A DNA stretch of 64,000 nt from Actinoplanes lobatus (GCF_014205215.1 NZ_JACHNC010000001.1:997001-1061000); one strand, 5' to 3'. Shown: positions 18,635 through 28,044, counted from the first letter of the stretch. Notes: generated from the letters alone by a model not told the origin. Numbers and translations: made by a program.

Positions 18635-19182
18635 AGACCCTCTTTCCCCCGTACGCCCACCCGTCGCCCTACCTGGAGCTCGACACCGACACCTGGATCG
18701 TCCGGGAACAGCCCGGCGACCGGCGGATCCTGCACCAGTCGCTGGGCCGGATCGACCTGGACTGGGGCAGCCGCTCCCTGGCCGACGTGCTCTCCGACGT
18801 GGACGCCTGGCGGGCCGACGGCGTGGAGGGGCTGTTCCTGGACCGGGCGCCGGCCGGGTCGGGCGGGGTCGGGCCGGTCGCGCTGACCGTCCGGCTGGCC
18901 GCCCGGCGCGGGCTGCACCGGGTGGTGCTGAATCCGGGGGTGCCGACCCATCCGCTCTACCGGGACCTCGGGGTGCGGATCTGCACGTTCGAGGGCCCGT
19001 GGTCGGCCTACCAGAGCTGGGACGGCGACGGTGTCCGCCCCGGCGACGGGCACATCGTCCACGGCGTACCGGCCCCCTTGCTCACGGCGGCCCGCCGCCT
19101 GATGGGCCGCCGGGGCGCCGGTTTCGGCCTGGCCACCGACGCGGCCCCCCGCATCAGCGCCGCAACCGCCTCACACGGCTGA
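18631..19182 (+). CDS. Spherulin-4-like / PelA-related domain protein
   Basis: This 183-residue protein shows patterns of the spherulation-specific family 4 (GH114-related) fold: DVDAWRADGVEGLFLDRAP, then VVLNPGVPTHPLYRDLGVRI, and ICTFEGPWSAYQSW. In Pel systems the equivalent domain is the glycoside hydrolase part of PelA. No signal peptide is seen at the GTG start, and the protein is shorter than complete family members, so activity is uncertain. It overlaps the membrane-protein gene by 4 nt and is the last gene of the three-gene unit. It is convergent with mutM, with a hairpin repeat element in between. Confidence 0.7.
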   Translation: MKTLFPPYAHPSPYLELDTDTWIVREQPGDRRILHQSLGRIDLDWGSRSLADVLSDVDAWRADGVEGLFLDRAPAGSGGVGPVALTVRLAARRGLHRVVLNPGVPTHPLYRDLGVRICTFEGPWSAYQSWDGDGVRPGDGHIVHGVPAPLLTAARRLMGRRGAGFGLATDAAPRISAATASHG

Positions 19183-19193
19183 CGCCCCCGACG

Positions 19194-19262
19194 CGAGCGA
19201 TCTTGGACGATCGATCACCGAAAAGGGTGGGAAGGCGTCCAGGATCGCGTTGGGGGCGGCTT
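19194..19262 (-). repeat. Dispersed hairpin element, copy F
   Basis: Read on the minus strand, it contains tcctggacgccttcccacc, a spacer, and then cgtccaagatcgc. The core words match the five copies at 34.7-35.5 kb. The ends ATCTTGGACG and CGTCCAGGAT pair as a 10-bp stem with one G-U. It lies exactly between convergent genes (spherulin-like and mutM). Confidence 0.6.
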
Positions 19263-19274
19263 CGCGCGTACCGA

Positions 19275-20126
19275 TCAAGGGGTTTTGCGGGGTTTTGGTT
19301 GGCAGCGAGGGCAGCTGAACGAGGACCTGTTCATGAACTGCTCGCGGCGGATGATCGCGCCGCAGCGGTGACAGGGCTCGTTCTCGCGGCCGTAGGCGTT
19401 GAGGGAGCGGTCGAAATAGCCGCTCTCGCCGTTCACGTTGACGTAGAGCTCGTCGAAGCTGGTGCCGCCGGCCACGATGGCCTCGGACAGGACGTCGCGG
19501 ACGTGGCCGAGCAGGCGTTCGACCGCGGGGCGGGTGAGCTGGTCGGTGGGGCGGGCGCCGTGCAGCCGGGCGCGCCACAGGGCCTCGTCGGCGTAGATGT
19601 TGCCGATGCCGGAGATCAGGGTCTGATCGAGGAGGGCCCGTTTCACCTCGGTGTGGCGGCCCCGGATGCGGGCCGTGAAGGCCACGTCGTCGAAGAGCGG
19701 GTCCATCGGGTCGCGGGCGATGTGGGAGATCTCGCCGGGCAGCTCGGCGCCGCCCTCGGAGACCGCCAGCCCGCCGAACGTGCGCTGGTCGACGAAGCGC
19801 AGCTGCGGGCCGCCGTCGGTGAAGGTGAAGCGGATCCGCAGGTGCTTCTCGTCGGCGGCCTCGGCGGGCTGCATCAGCAGCTGGCCGCTCATGCCGAGGT
19901 GGCCGACGATCGCGTCGCCGGAGTCCAGGGGCAGCCACAGGTACTTGCCGCGGCGGGAGATGTCCAGCACGGTCCGGTCGGCGAGCACCGCCGAGAAGTG
20001 GGCGTCGCCGGGCAGATGGCGGCGGATGGCCCGGGGGTGCAGCACCTCGGCGGTGGCGATGGTGCGGCCGGTCACCCACTTGGCCAGGCCCATGCGGACG
20101 GTCTCGACCTCGGGAAGCTCGGGCAC
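19275..20126 (-). CDS. mutM: Formamidopyrimidine-DNA glycosylase (Fpg/MutM)
   Basis: This 283-residue base-excision repair enzyme removes 8-oxoguanine and formamidopyrimidines, with AP lyase activity. The N terminus [13 protein letters not shown] supplies the catalytic Pro and Glu after start removal. A helix-two-turn-helix segment includes [22 protein letters not shown]-terminal zinc finger with CHRCG and CPRC closes the protein. The start is GTG. It is the last gene of the rpmF-plsX-rnc-(mannosyltransferase)-mutM run, 12 nt after the preceding stop. Confidence 0.98.
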   Translation of the reverse strand: MPELPEVETVRMGLAKWVTGRTIATAEVLHPRAIRRHLPGDAHFSAVLADRTVLDISRRGKYLWLPLDSGDAIVGHLGMSGQLLMQPAEAADEKHLRIRFTFTDGGPQLRFVDQRTFGGLAVSEGGAELPGEISHIARDPMDPLFDDVAFTARIRGRHTEVKRALLDQTLISGIGNIYADEALWRARLHGARPTDQLTRPAVERLLGHVRDVLSEAIVAGGTSFDELYVNVNGESGYFDRSLNAYGRENEPCHRCGAIIRREQFMNRSSFSCPRCQPKPRKTP

Positions 20127-20138
20127 TGGCGGTGTCCT

Positions 20139-21305
20139 TTACAACGTGTACGGCCAGACGGTCACCAGGTAGGCGCCGTAGTAGAGACCGAACAGCGCCC
20201 AGGCGGTGATCGACAGGACCGCGACCCGGGGGCGGGCGCGGGCGGCGGCCACGACGGCCGGCAGCAGCGTCAACAGTACGGGCAGCAGCAGCCGTGGCTT
20301 GGAGTGGTAGAAACCGGCCTGCCCGTAGACGAGGATCATCGCCACCACGCCGTAGACGGCCAGCGGCGGCCACGGTTTCCGCGCGAGCGCCACCCCGGCC
20401 GCGGCGAGGGCCGCCAGCAGGATGAACGCGACGCTGAGCGGGATCCAGCCGTCGCCCTCACGCAGGGTCGTCCAGAGGAACTTGCCGGTGCTCTCGCCGT
20501 AGTCGAACGAGGTGCCCCAGCCCGCCGTCTGAATCTTGAACCAGGCGTCCAGCTCGCCCACCCGGTAGGCGACCCAGCCCAGGTAGAGCGGCACCCCGGC
20601 GAGCGCGGCGGCCGCGGCGGCCAGCGGCTTCCATTTCGGCTGGTCGCCGTCGCGGATCGCGAGCAGGGCGGCCACGGCGAGGCCGAGCGCGGCGGCGGCG
20701 CCGGTCGGCCGGGTCAGCGCGGTGGCCAGGCCGAGCAGGCCGGCGGCCCACCACACCCGGCGGTGCGCGGCCACGAACATGCCGGCGACCAGGGCGATGA
20801 AGAGACTTTCCGAGTACGCCATGGACAGCACCACGGACGCCGGCGCCGCGCAGCAGATCGCGACGAGCGCCCAGCCGGCCCGTTTGCTGTAGAGGCTGGT
20901 GCCGAGCAGGTACAGCCCGATCGCGGCGGCGATCGAGGCGAGCCAGGCCACGCCGAGTGCGGCCGCGCTGGGCTCGATGCCGACCGCCGCGCCGGCCCGG
21001 ATGAGGATCGGGTAGACCGGGAAGAAGGCGAGCTCGTTGCCCTCCAGCTGGCCTGAGTCGCTGTAGGTGTAGCCCTCGGGGTAGCCGTCGACGGCGACCC
21101 GGAGGAACCAGCCGGCGTCCCAGACGAGAAGCCGCTCCCAGACGGATCGCGGCTGTTCGGTGGCGCCGCCCAGCCAGGCGATCATGAGGAGCTGACCGAC
21201 CCGGGTGAGGGCGAGGATCCCGACGGCCGTCAGGACCCCGTTCCATCCGCCCGCTTTATCCCATAGAGCGGTCTTCTCCGTCTTTTCTTCCACTATGACG
21301 GTCAC
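20139..21305 (-). CDS. PIG-V-like membrane mannosyltransferase
   Basis: This 388-residue polytopic membrane protein has about 8-10 TM segments. It resembles the PIG-V/GT-C class: after TM1 come [15 protein letters not shown] and then [14 protein letters not shown], an acidic motif in the first extracytoplasmic loop and the FFPVYP block typical of that family. Such enzymes use polyprenyl-phosphate sugar donors outside the membrane, and the acceptor is unknown. The GTG start overlaps the rnc stop by 4 nt; an upstream in-frame start (21344) would lie inside rnc. It interrupts the usual rnc-mutM adjacency. Confidence 0.82.
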   Translation of the reverse strand: MTVIVEEKTEKTALWDKAGGWNGVLTAVGILALTRVGQLLMIAWLGGATEQPRSVWERLLVWDAGWFLRVAVDGYPEGYTYSDSGQLEGNELAFFPVYPILIRAGAAVGIEPSAAALGVAWLASIAAAIGLYLLGTSLYSKRAGWALVAICCAAPASVVLSMAYSESLFIALVAGMFVAAHRRVWWAAGLLGLATALTRPTGAAAALGLAVAALLAIRDGDQPKWKPLAAAAAALAGVPLYLGWVAYRVGELDAWFKIQTAGWGTSFDYGESTGKFLWTTLREGDGWIPLSVAFILLAALAAAGVALARKPWPPLAVYGVVAMILVYGQAGFYHSKPRLLLPVLLTLLPAVVAAARARPRVAVLSITAWALFGLYYGAYLVTVWPYTL

Positions 21306-22027
21306 GGCTCGGTCTTCTCGGCCTGCTCGGTGAGCGTCCGCCAAGCGGCCGCCGCGGCCCGCTGCTCGGCCTGCTTCTTGCTGCGGCCGTCGGAGCCGCC
21401 GTACCGCTCGCCGGCCACCACCACCCAGGCCGTGAAGGTCTTGGCGTGATCCGGGCCGGAGTCCTCGATCTCGTAGTCCGGCACACCCAGGCCGAGCGCC
21501 GCGGTCAGCTCCTGGAGGCTGGTCTTCCAGTCCAGGGCCGCGCCCCGGCCGGCCGACTCGGCCATCAGCGGGTCGAACAGCCGGTGGATCACCTCGCTGG
21601 CGATCTCCAGACCGTGTTCCAGGTAGATCGCGCCGAGCAGCGCCTCCAGGGTGTCGGCCAGGATGCTCGCCTTGTCCCGCCCCCCGGTGGTCTCCTCACC
21701 CTTGCCCAGCAGCAGGTGCGGGCCGAGCCCGGCCGGGCCCAGGCCACGGGCCACGTCGGCGAGCGCGTGCATGTTGACCACGCTGGCCCGCAGCTTGGCG
21801 AGCTGCCCCTCGGGCAGATCCGGGTGGTTGTGGAAGAGCGCCGACGTGATCACCACGCCGAGCACCGAGTCGCCCAGGAACTCCAGGCGCTCGTTGGTCG
21901 GGAGACCCCCGTTCTCGTACGCGTACGACCGGTGGGTCAGCGCCCGTTCCAGCAGCTCCGGCTTGAACGGGACACCGAACGCCTCCTCGAGTGGCTCAGT
22001 GGATGGACGACGGCGCTTGTCAATCAT
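21302..22027 (-). CDS. rnc: Ribonuclease III
   Basis: This 241-residue double-strand-specific endoribonuclease acts in rRNA processing and mRNA decay. The catalytic signature [16 protein letters not shown], the second acidic site ([15 protein letters not shown]) and a C-terminal double-stranded-RNA-binding domain (from about 160, ending [17 protein letters not shown]) are all present. Length is normal. It overlaps plsX by 8 nt upstream and the mannosyltransferase gene by 4 nt downstream, so the run is one transcription unit. Confidence 0.97.
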   Translation of the reverse strand: MIDKRRRPSTEPLEEAFGVPFKPELLERALTHRSYAYENGGLPTNERLEFLGDSVLGVVITSALFHNHPDLPEGQLAKLRASVVNMHALADVARGLGPAGLGPHLLLGKGEETTGGRDKASILADTLEALLGAIYLEHGLEIASEVIHRLFDPLMAESAGRGAALDWKTSLQELTAALGLGVPDYEIEDSGPDHAKTFTAWVVVAGERYGGSDGRSKKQAEQRAAAAAWRTLTEQAEKTEP

Positions 22028-23012
22028 GCGATACCTCGCTGTACCTCAGCAGATCGGCGATCGCCGCGACCGAGGCGCGGCGGTGCAGGTCGGCCGCGAG
22101 CGCGATGCCCGCGGCGAGATCCGGGCCGGCGGCGGCGCCGTGGCAGACCACGACCGTGCCGGACACCCCGAGCAGCAGCGCGGCACGGGGTGGCGGAGTC
22201 TTGTCCGGGGAAGGGGGCCGGGTCAGGGCGTACGCCGTCTCCAGGCCTTTGAGAAGCACGTTTCCGGTGAAACCGTCGGTCACCACCACGTCGGCGGCGC
22301 GGCCCAGGACGATGTCGCCGCCCTCGACCAGTCCGGCGTAGCGGGCGCCGCCGGGCAGCGGCAGATCGACGAGCAGGTTGGGCAGGGCACGGCGCAGGCG
22401 GTCGCCCTTGCCGGGCTCGGTGCCGATGGTGAGCAGGCCGACGCGGGGCGCGGGGACCTGGTGGACGACCGCGGCGTACGCGGCCCCGATCCGGGCGTGC
22501 CAGGCGAGGGTCTCCTCGTCCGGGTCGACGCTGGAGCCGACGTCGAGCAGGACCACCCGGCCGGCCACGGTGGGCAGCACGGCGGTCAGGGCGGGACGTC
22601 GGATGCCGGGCCAGCGGCCCAGCTCGCGGGCGGCGGCGAGAACCGTGGCCCGGGTGTCGCCGGCCGAGACCAGCGCGTCGGCGCGGCCCTGGGCGACGGC
22701 GGCCACCGCACCGCTGACGGTGTCGGTGGGGGTGATCGCGGTGGTGATCCGGCGCCGGTCGCCCGGTTTCAGGGCGGCGAGCACCGCGTCGGCGGCATCG
22801 GCCGGACCGACGAGAGTCAGGTGGAGGGACGGATCGGCCCGGCAAGCGCGCAGAGCGCCGTCAACCACGACGGCGGGAGCCTGGTCCCCGCCGAGGAGGT
22901 CGACGGCGATCCGCGCGGTGCCCGGCTCCCCGACAGTACGCTGTCCGGGAGCCGTGGCACCGGTGGTTCGCCACCGCTCGGGCACGACCCGCCCGATGAT
23001 CGGGCGAGTCAC
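22020..23012 (-). CDS. plsX: Phosphate acyltransferase PlsX
   Basis: This 330-residue enzyme makes acyl-phosphate from acyl-ACP for phospholipid synthesis. Family blocks seen are [20 protein letters not shown] near the start, [24 protein letters not shown], and [20 protein letters not shown] in its local form ([15 protein letters not shown]). The GTG start lies 8 nt after rpmF; the frame is open farther upstream only through rpmF in another frame. The rpmF-plsX-rnc order is widely conserved. Confidence 0.93.
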   Translation of the reverse strand: MTRPIIGRVVPERWRTTGATAPGQRTVGEPGTARIAVDLLGGDQAPAVVVDGALRACRADPSLHLTLVGPADAADAVLAALKPGDRRRITTAITPTDTVSGAVAAVAQGRADALVSAGDTRATVLAAARELGRWPGIRRPALTAVLPTVAGRVVLLDVGSSVDPDEETLAWHARIGAAYAAVVHQVPAPRVGLLTIGTEPGKGDRLRRALPNLLVDLPLPGGARYAGLVEGGDIVLGRAADVVVTDGFTGNVLLKGLETAYALTRPPSPDKTPPPRAALLLGVSGTVVVCHGAAAGPDLAAGIALAADLHRRASVAAIADLLRYSEVSHD

Positions 23013-23020
23013 GCGCGACG

Positions 23021-23194
23021 TCAGACCTCGAGGACCTGACGGCCGTTGTAGGTGCCGCAGACGCCACAGGCGGCGTGCGGCAGCTTCGGCGACTTGCACT
23101 GGGAGCAGGCCGCGGTAACCACCGCGGTCGCCTTCCAGTTCGCCCGGCGCGAGCGGGTGTTGCTGCGCGACATCTTGCGCTTGGGGACGGCCAC
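23021..23194 (-). CDS. rpmF: 50S ribosomal protein L32
   Basis: This 57-residue ribosomal protein starts VAVPKRKMSRSNTRSRRANW and carries two CxxC pairs (CSQC and CGVC), so it is the zinc-binding form. The GTG start lies 5 nt after the upstream DUF177 gene, the conserved yceD-rpmF pair. It is too short to stand out among overlapping frames, but the sequence is unmistakable. Confidence 0.97.
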   Translation of the reverse strand: MAVPKRKMSRSNTRSRRANWKATAVVTAACSQCKSPKLPHAACGVCGTYNGRQVLEV

Positions 23195-23199
23195 GGTTC

Positions 23200-23763
23200 C
23201 TACTCCTCGTTTTTTGACAGATTGCGCAATGCGGCCCAGCGGGCGTCGACTTCCTCATGGCTGTGATCAGCCGGGAGTTCGTCGAAATGCACCCCACACT
23301 CGGGGCACAACCCTGGGCAGTCCGGCCGGCAGAGCGGATTGGCCGGCAGGGTCAGGACGATCGCGTCCCGCACCACCGGCTCCAGGTCGAGCAGATCGCC
23401 CGACATCCGGCCGACCTCGTCCTCGTCGGTGGTCTCCTCCGTGGTGCTGTCCTCGTAGGCGAACAGCTCCGCGATCGAGACCTCGAACGGATTGTCGATC
23501 TCGTTGAGGCAACGCCCGCACTCGCCGGTGAGCGAGCCGCTGACGGTGCCACTGACGTAGACCCCCTCGGAGACCGACGTCAGGGTCGCGTCGACCGTGA
23601 GATCAGAGCCCTCGGGGACCGAGATCAGCTCCAGACCGAGGTCCGCCGGGGCCGGCACCACCCGATTCAGGGCACGCGTCGCACCAGGCTGCCGGGGGAG
23701 CTTCGTCGTGTCGACGACCAGCGGCTGCCTGGGGTCCAGGTGACTCTGCGGTGACTTGGGCAT
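23200..23763 (-). CDS. YceD/DUF177 family protein
   Basis: This 187-residue protein of the family is linked to 23S rRNA accumulation. It has the central GECGRCLNEIDNPFEV block and a C-terminal cysteine cluster (CRPDCPGLCPECG) that looks zinc-binding. An acidic stretch (TTEETTDEDEV) lies between them. It directly precedes rpmF, the almost universal partner. The ATG start has a weak ribosome site. Confidence 0.92.
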   Translation of the reverse strand: MPKSPQSHLDPRQPLVVDTTKLPRQPGATRALNRVVPAPADLGLELISVPEGSDLTVDATLTSVSEGVYVSGTVSGSLTGECGRCLNEIDNPFEVSIAELFAYEDSTTEETTDEDEVGRMSGDLLDLEPVVRDAIVLTLPANPLCRPDCPGLCPECGVHFDELPADHSHEEVDARWAALRNLSKNEE

Positions 23764-23849
23764 CGTGATTCCTCAGCCATGGTAGGCCGACCGAAAACAT
23801 TACCTGAGCTTGTAGGACGTCGTCGAATCGGGCTGCTTGCCGAACGTGG

Positions 23850-24347
23850 TCAGAACGGGAGCGGGCGCTCGGCATCCTCTCCCTGGAAGGTGCCGATCTC
23901 GCGGAGCGCGTGCATCTTGTCACGCCCCCGCTCGATCGACGCCAGCGCCCGGGTCAGGAACTGCTCGAAGTTGGCCAGCGCGGTGTCGACGTAGTCGTCG
24001 ACCTCCTCACGCAGACGCTGCGCCTCGGTCCGCGCCTCGGCGATGATCCGGGCGCCCTCATGCTCGGACGAGACGGTGATCTCGTTCACCGACACGAGCC
24101 GGGCGTGTTCCGCCTCACCCTCGCTGACGATCCGGTCGGCCTCGCGGCGGCCGGCGTCGACGATCCGGTCCCGCTCGTCCAGGACGGCGGCCGAGCGCCG
24201 CAGCGCCTCCGGCAGCTCGGAGCGGAGGATCTCGAGCCGGTCGATCATCTCGGCGCGGTCGAACATGAAGTTCGTCCGGGACATCGGCACGGAGCGTGCG
24301 TCCTGCACAAGGTCGATGATCTCGTCGATGCGGTCGAGCGGATCCAC
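23850..24347 (-). CDS. DivIVA-like coiled-coil cell-division protein (SepIVA-like)
   Basis: This 165-residue, largely helical protein opens MDPLDRIDEIIDLVQDARSV and has a long coiled coil with many Glu/Arg/Ala (about 40-145). It matches the position of Rv2927c/SepIVA, a mycobacterial septation protein found next to the DUF177 gene. The GTG start is 64 nt after coaD, with 86 nt before the DUF177 gene. The role is inferred from family and synteny. Confidence 0.82.
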   Translation of the reverse strand: MDPLDRIDEIIDLVQDARSVPMSRTNFMFDRAEMIDRLEILRSELPEALRRSAAVLDERDRIVDAGRREADRIVSEGEAEHARLVSVNEITVSSEHEGARIIAEARTEAQRLREEVDDYVDTALANFEQFLTRALASIERGRDKMHALREIGTFQGEDAERPLPF

Positions 24348-24411
24348 CGTGCCTCACTCCCGTCGTCGAACCGCCACCCAACGTGGTGCGATCACGTTAC
24401 TTCGCGCCCGC

Positions 24412-24891
24412 CTAATTCTGCTTCAACCGACCCACCAGGCGAGCCAGCACATTGTCCGGGAGGTACGACGAGGCGTCCCCGCCCCACTTGACCACGTCTT
24501 TGACCAGGCTCGACGACAGGAACGAGTAGAGCGGGTTGGTCGGCATGAACAGGGTCTCCACACCGGAGAGCCCGATGTTCATCTGCGCCATCTGCAACTC
24601 GTAGTCGAAGTCGCTGACCGCGCGGAGGCCCTTGACGACCACGGCCGCGCCCTGGTCCCGGCAGAAGTCGACCAGCAGGCCGTGGAAGGACGCCACCCGG
24701 ACGTTGCTGTACTGCGCCGTCGCCTCGCCGAGCATCTCGAGACGCTCGTCGATGGTGAACAGGCCGGTCTTCGACTGGTTGATGAGGACTCCGATGATGA
24801 CCTCGTCGAAGAGCCGGCTGGCCCGTCCGATGATGTCGAGGTGCCCGTTGGTGACCGGGTCGAAGGAGCCGGGACACACCGCTCGTCTCAT
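24412..24891 (-). CDS. coaD: Phosphopantetheine adenylyltransferase
   Basis: This 159-residue enzyme of coenzyme A synthesis joins ATP and 4'-phosphopantetheine to give dephospho-CoA. The nucleotidyltransferase motif is visible in RAVCPGSFDPVTNGHLDII (T/HxGH), the ISSxxVR-like block is SFLSSSLVKDVV, and KGLRAVSDFDYELQMAQMN is conserved. The ATG at 24891 overlaps the rsmD stop by 4 nt; an upstream in-frame start was rejected because similarity starts at MRRAVCPGSFDP. Confidence 0.97.
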   Translation of the reverse strand: MRRAVCPGSFDPVTNGHLDIIGRASRLFDEVIIGVLINQSKTGLFTIDERLEMLGEATAQYSNVRVASFHGLLVDFCRDQGAAVVVKGLRAVSDFDYELQMAQMNIGLSGVETLFMPTNPLYSFLSSSLVKDVVKWGGDASSYLPDNVLARLVGRLKQN

Positions 24892-25451
24892 GATCGGCGA
24901 CCGTACCAAAGCGTGGTCTCGCCATAACGCCGGGTACGGTCGCCCGCCAGACCGTCCACCCAGCTCAACGGTCCACCCCGGGTGGATCTCTCGAAGATCA
25001 CCACAGCGCCGGGCGCCAGCCAGCCGTTGGCCACCAGTTCCTCCTGGACGGTGTCGATCTCGTCGTCGCCGAGCGCGTACGGAGGGTCGGCGAACACCAC
25101 GTCGTACGGTCCGCCGGCCGGCGGGTCGCCGAGGACCTGCAGAACCTTGCCGGTGACCAGCCTCGCGGCCGACCCGACCCGCAGCGCCACGATGTTGTCC
25201 CGCACGACCCGGGCGGCCTTGGCGTCCGACTCGACGAGCAGCGCGTGGTCGGCGCCGCGGGACAGCGCCTCCAGGCCGACGGCGCCGGATCCGGCGTACA
25301 GGTCGGCGAACCGCGATCCGGACAGTTCGGTCATCGTCTCCAGTGCGCTGAAGAACGCCTCCCGGACCCGGTCCGATGTGGGCCTCGTGTGCGCGCCGGA
25401 CGGAGCGGACAGCCGACGGCCGCCGTGCGCACCCGCGATAATCCTGGTCAT
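24888..25451 (-). CDS. rsmD: 16S rRNA (guanine966-N2)-methyltransferase RsmD
   Basis: This 187-residue SAM-dependent methyltransferase has the RsmD amino-terminal block MTRIIAGAHGGRRL and RPTSDRVREAFFSAL, SAM motif DLYAGSGAVGLEALSRGA, and catalytic DPPY in VVFADPPYAL. The ATG was chosen because the motif starts there; the open frame reaches 37 codons further upstream without resemblance. It overlaps coaD by 4 nt, the conserved pair. Confidence 0.95.
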   Translation of the reverse strand: MTRIIAGAHGGRRLSAPSGAHTRPTSDRVREAFFSALETMTELSGSRFADLYAGSGAVGLEALSRGADHALLVESDAKAARVVRDNIVALRVGSAARLVTGKVLQVLGDPPAGGPYDVVFADPPYALGDDEIDTVQEELVANGWLAPGAVVIFERSTRGGPLSWVDGLAGDRTRRYGETTLWYGRRS

Positions 25452-25730
25452 CAGTGGCGACGCTACTTCACCACCGCGTGTGAGCCACCTTCGCGTGAAC
25501 AATTCCCTCGTCATGGGCACGACGCGCGACGATACGGTTCCGTTCGGTACAACGAAGATCACAGATGCGCAACAAGCTCCTTAGCGAGCGCTGAGACGTT
25601 TCTTTGATCTCCGGGAATGGCTAGGGTCGGGCAGCCGCGGGGTTAGGCGTCGTCTCTGGATCCGGTTTCATCCACCAGCGACAGTCGGCCGCCTCCCACG
25701 CGCTCCCGAACCCCTTTCACAGGAGAAGGC

Positions 25731-26666
25731 GTGAACCTGTCTAAATCCCCGCTCCGCCGCGTGGCCGGTCTGGCTGCCGGCGCCGTCCTCGGCCTGGCCG
25801 GTGTCGCGGTGGCCGCCTCCCCGGCGTACGCCACCGACAGCGTCATCGGTTACTCGGTGGACTGCGACACCAAGACCGGCGACTGGGTCGTCACCTGGAC
25901 CGTCACCGGCAACGCCCCCGACGGCGTCGAGAAGTTCCGCTTCAACGCCGTGAAGGCCGAAGAGGGCACCCCGGTCAAGGAGGTGGAACTCCCCGAGTAC
26001 AAGGTCGGCAACGAGTACACCTACGACACCAACAAGGCCATCACGGCGGTCCAGCGCGTCGAGGGCACCAAGACCTTCGCCCGCCTGGGTGTCGAGGTCG
26101 AGTTCGACAACGAGCACAAGGACCTCCCGCGCGAGAACACCGCGAACTTCGAGGGCACCTGCGACAAGGAGAAGGAGCAGCCGCCGGCCTCGCCGTCGCC
26201 GTCCTCCCCGTCGCCGTCCCCGAGCCTGCCCTCCGAGGAGCCGGAGCTTCCGGACGACCTTCCGGGCGAGCCCGAGCCGATCTTCGAGCTCACCTGCGAC
26301 ACCATGACCATCGGGTTCGACAACCCGAAGGACAGCCTGCCGATCAAGCTGGGCTACGAGACCAGCAAGGGCGAGAAGCGCGAGCGCACCGTCGCCCCCG
26401 GCACCAAGGGCTCGGAGACGTTCTCCGCCAAGGAGGGCTTCTTCGTCAACCTGACGATCACGGTCACCTACGAGGGCGAGACCTACTCGGAGACCGTGAA
26501 GGTCGACTACGTCGAGCCCGCGGGCTGCGAGGACAGTGACGAGCCGGCGCTGCCGGTCACCGGTGCCGCCGCGGGTGGCATCGCCGGCGGTGCCGCCGCA
26601 CTGCTGGCCATCGGTGGTCTGCTCTTCGTCATGGCGCGGCGCCGCAAGGTGAAGTTCACCGCCTGA
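25731..26666 (+). CDS. LPXTG cell-wall-anchored surface protein
   Basis: This 311-residue secreted protein has an N-terminal Sec signal (LRRVAGLAAGAVLGLAGVAV, likely cleaved after AYA). A first beta-rich domain follows, then a Pro/Ser linker (about 147-170), a second domain from about 182, then LPVTG, a C-terminal TM and a basic tail RRRKVKFTA. It is thus a sortase substrate. The two domains each carry a Cys pair. The GTG start is preceded by aggag. The following gene encodes a related protein, so the pair arose by duplication. The ligand is unknown. Confidence 0.88.
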   Translation: MNLSKSPLRRVAGLAAGAVLGLAGVAVAASPAYATDSVIGYSVDCDTKTGDWVVTWTVTGNAPDGVEKFRFNAVKAEEGTPVKEVELPEYKVGNEYTYDTNKAITAVQRVEGTKTFARLGVEVEFDNEHKDLPRENTANFEGTCDKEKEQPPASPSPSSPSPSPSLPSEEPELPDDLPGEPEPIFELTCDTMTIGFDNPKDSLPIKLGYETSKGEKRERTVAPGTKGSETFSAKEGFFVNLTITVTYEGETYSETVKVDYVEPAGCEDSDEPALPVTGAAAGGIAGGAAALLAIGGLLFVMARRRKVKFTA

Positions 26667-26691
26667 TCCACCTGAACCACCTGTAACACCG

Positions 26692-26721
26692 GGGGCGCGT
26701 CGACTGAGGTCGGCGCGCCCC
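26692..26721 (+). terminator. Terminator between the two LPXTG genes
   Basis: The hairpin GGGGCGCG-T-CGAC-TGAG-GTCG-G-CGCGCCCC (13-bp stem with one non-Watson-Crick pair) is followed by TTCCGTTCC. It would end or attenuate transcription after the first surface-protein gene. Confidence 0.7.
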
Positions 26722-26748
26722 TTCCGTTCCCCACCCCAGGAGCAACAC

Positions 26749-28044
26749 TTGCGCAGAACCCCACGGGCCGTCGCTCTGGCGGCCGGCCTCCTCCTCGGCC
26801 TCACCGGCCTCGTCGCCCTCGGCTCGCCCGCCACCGCGAGCGCGCACCCCCGCTGTACGCCCGTCGCCGAGGCGAAGTACCAGCACACCTTCGACGGTCC
26901 GGGCGGCACCGCCACGATCGAGCTGCTCAACGGTCCGCTCTGCGGCGAGCAGTCCTTCGCCCTCGTGGCGTACACCGCCCCGTCGGCGAAGTTCGCCACC
27001 CCGCAGTACGTCCTGGACAGCTCGGTCAAGAAGTTCGCCCCCGCCGCCAAGGGTGAGCTGACCGTCAGCAAACTCGACTTCAAGGTCGAGGTGCCGGAGT
27101 GCTTCACCCAGGTCGACTTCGTCTTCGGCGACAAGATCATCGACCCGCTGACCGACGACAGCGACCGCTACAACGACCGCAAGGTCGGCAGCGACCGGGG
27201 CGAGGGCTCCCGGTCCGTCCCGGTCCCGGGCAGCAACAGCCCGCGCCAGGCCTGGTACAACGGCGGCGCCGGCACCTGCGTCGCCGAGCCGGTCGTCGAG
27301 GCGCTGCCGGACTGCGAGGGCAACGTCCAGCTGACGCTGATCAACCGGAGCACGTTCAGCCAGCCGTTCGTGATCACCGCGGACGGTGGCTTCACCAAGA
27401 GCGAGACGGTGAAGGTCCGCCAGGAGCCGGTCGTCGTCACCGTGCCGGCCGCCAACGCGAAGAACATCGTGGTGCAGTCCCGCGGCAAAGAGCTGTACCG
27501 GGGCGACTGGAGCAAGCCCGCGGACTGCCAGGTGCCCGAGGTCGGCACCCCCGAGGCGAACGTGGCCAGCACCTGCGACGCCCTGACCTTCACGGTCAAG
27601 AACCCGGAGAACGGCGCCGCCCTGGAGGCCGTCTTCACCCCCAGCACGGGTACGGCGCAGACCCTCGCCCTCCAGCCCGGTCAGACCAAGTCGGTCGCCT
27701 TCCGCGCCACCGAGGGCCTGAAGGTCACCGTCAGCGGCGACCTGGACGTGCTGAACGGTGAGGTCGCCTGGGAGAAGCCGGGCGACTGCGACACCCCGCA
27801 GCCGCCGGCCGAGACCACCGCTCCGCCGACCCCGGAGGAGACCACGCCGCCGGCCGAGCAGTCGCCGAGCACCCCGGTCACCACCGCCTACACCTCGGTG
27901 GCCGACGGAGGCGACGACGACGGCTCGCTGCCGCTGACCGGCTCCGCCGCGGCCAGCATCGCGGGTGGCGCGTTCCTGCTGCTCGTCGTGGGTGGCGTGC
28001 TCTTCTTCCTGGCCCGCCGCCGCAAGGTCGACTTCACGGCCTGA
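26749..28044 (+). CDS. LPXTG cell-wall-anchored surface protein (paralogue)
   Basis: This 431-residue protein has a TTG start 7 nt after ccaggag, a Sec signal (AVALAAGLLLGLTGLVAL, cleavage near ASAH), two beta-rich domains with paired cysteines and a Thr/Pro linker (about 355-378). It ends in LPLTG, a TM segment and RRRKVDFTA, almost the same tail as the gene before. It is a sortase substrate. Its last 11 nt overlap the convergent DUF952 gene. Confidence 0.87.
   Translation: MRRTPRAVALAAGLLLGLTGLVALGSPATASAHPRCTPVAEAKYQHTFDGPGGTATIELLNGPLCGEQSFALVAYTAPSAKFATPQYVLDSSVKKFAPAAKGELTVSKLDFKVEVPECFTQVDFVFGDKIIDPLTDDSDRYNDRKVGSDRGEGSRSVPVPGSNSPRQAWYNGGAGTCVAEPVVEALPDCEGNVQLTLINRSTFSQPFVITADGGFTKSETVKVRQEPVVVTVPAANAKNIVVQSRGKELYRGDWSKPADCQVPEVGTPEANVASTCDALTFTVKNPENGAALEAVFTPSTGTAQTLALQPGQTKSVAFRATEGLKVTVSGDLDVLNGEVAWEKPGDCDTPQPPAETTAPPTPEETTPPAEQSPSTPVTTAYTSVADGGDDDGSLPLTGSAAASIAGGAFLLLVVGGVLFFLARRRKVDFTA

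Noticed and set aside
22020..23297. Longer plsX form including the rpmF region
   Set aside because: The upstream part lies in another frame of rpmF and the DUF177 gene; PlsX similarity begins after rpmF.
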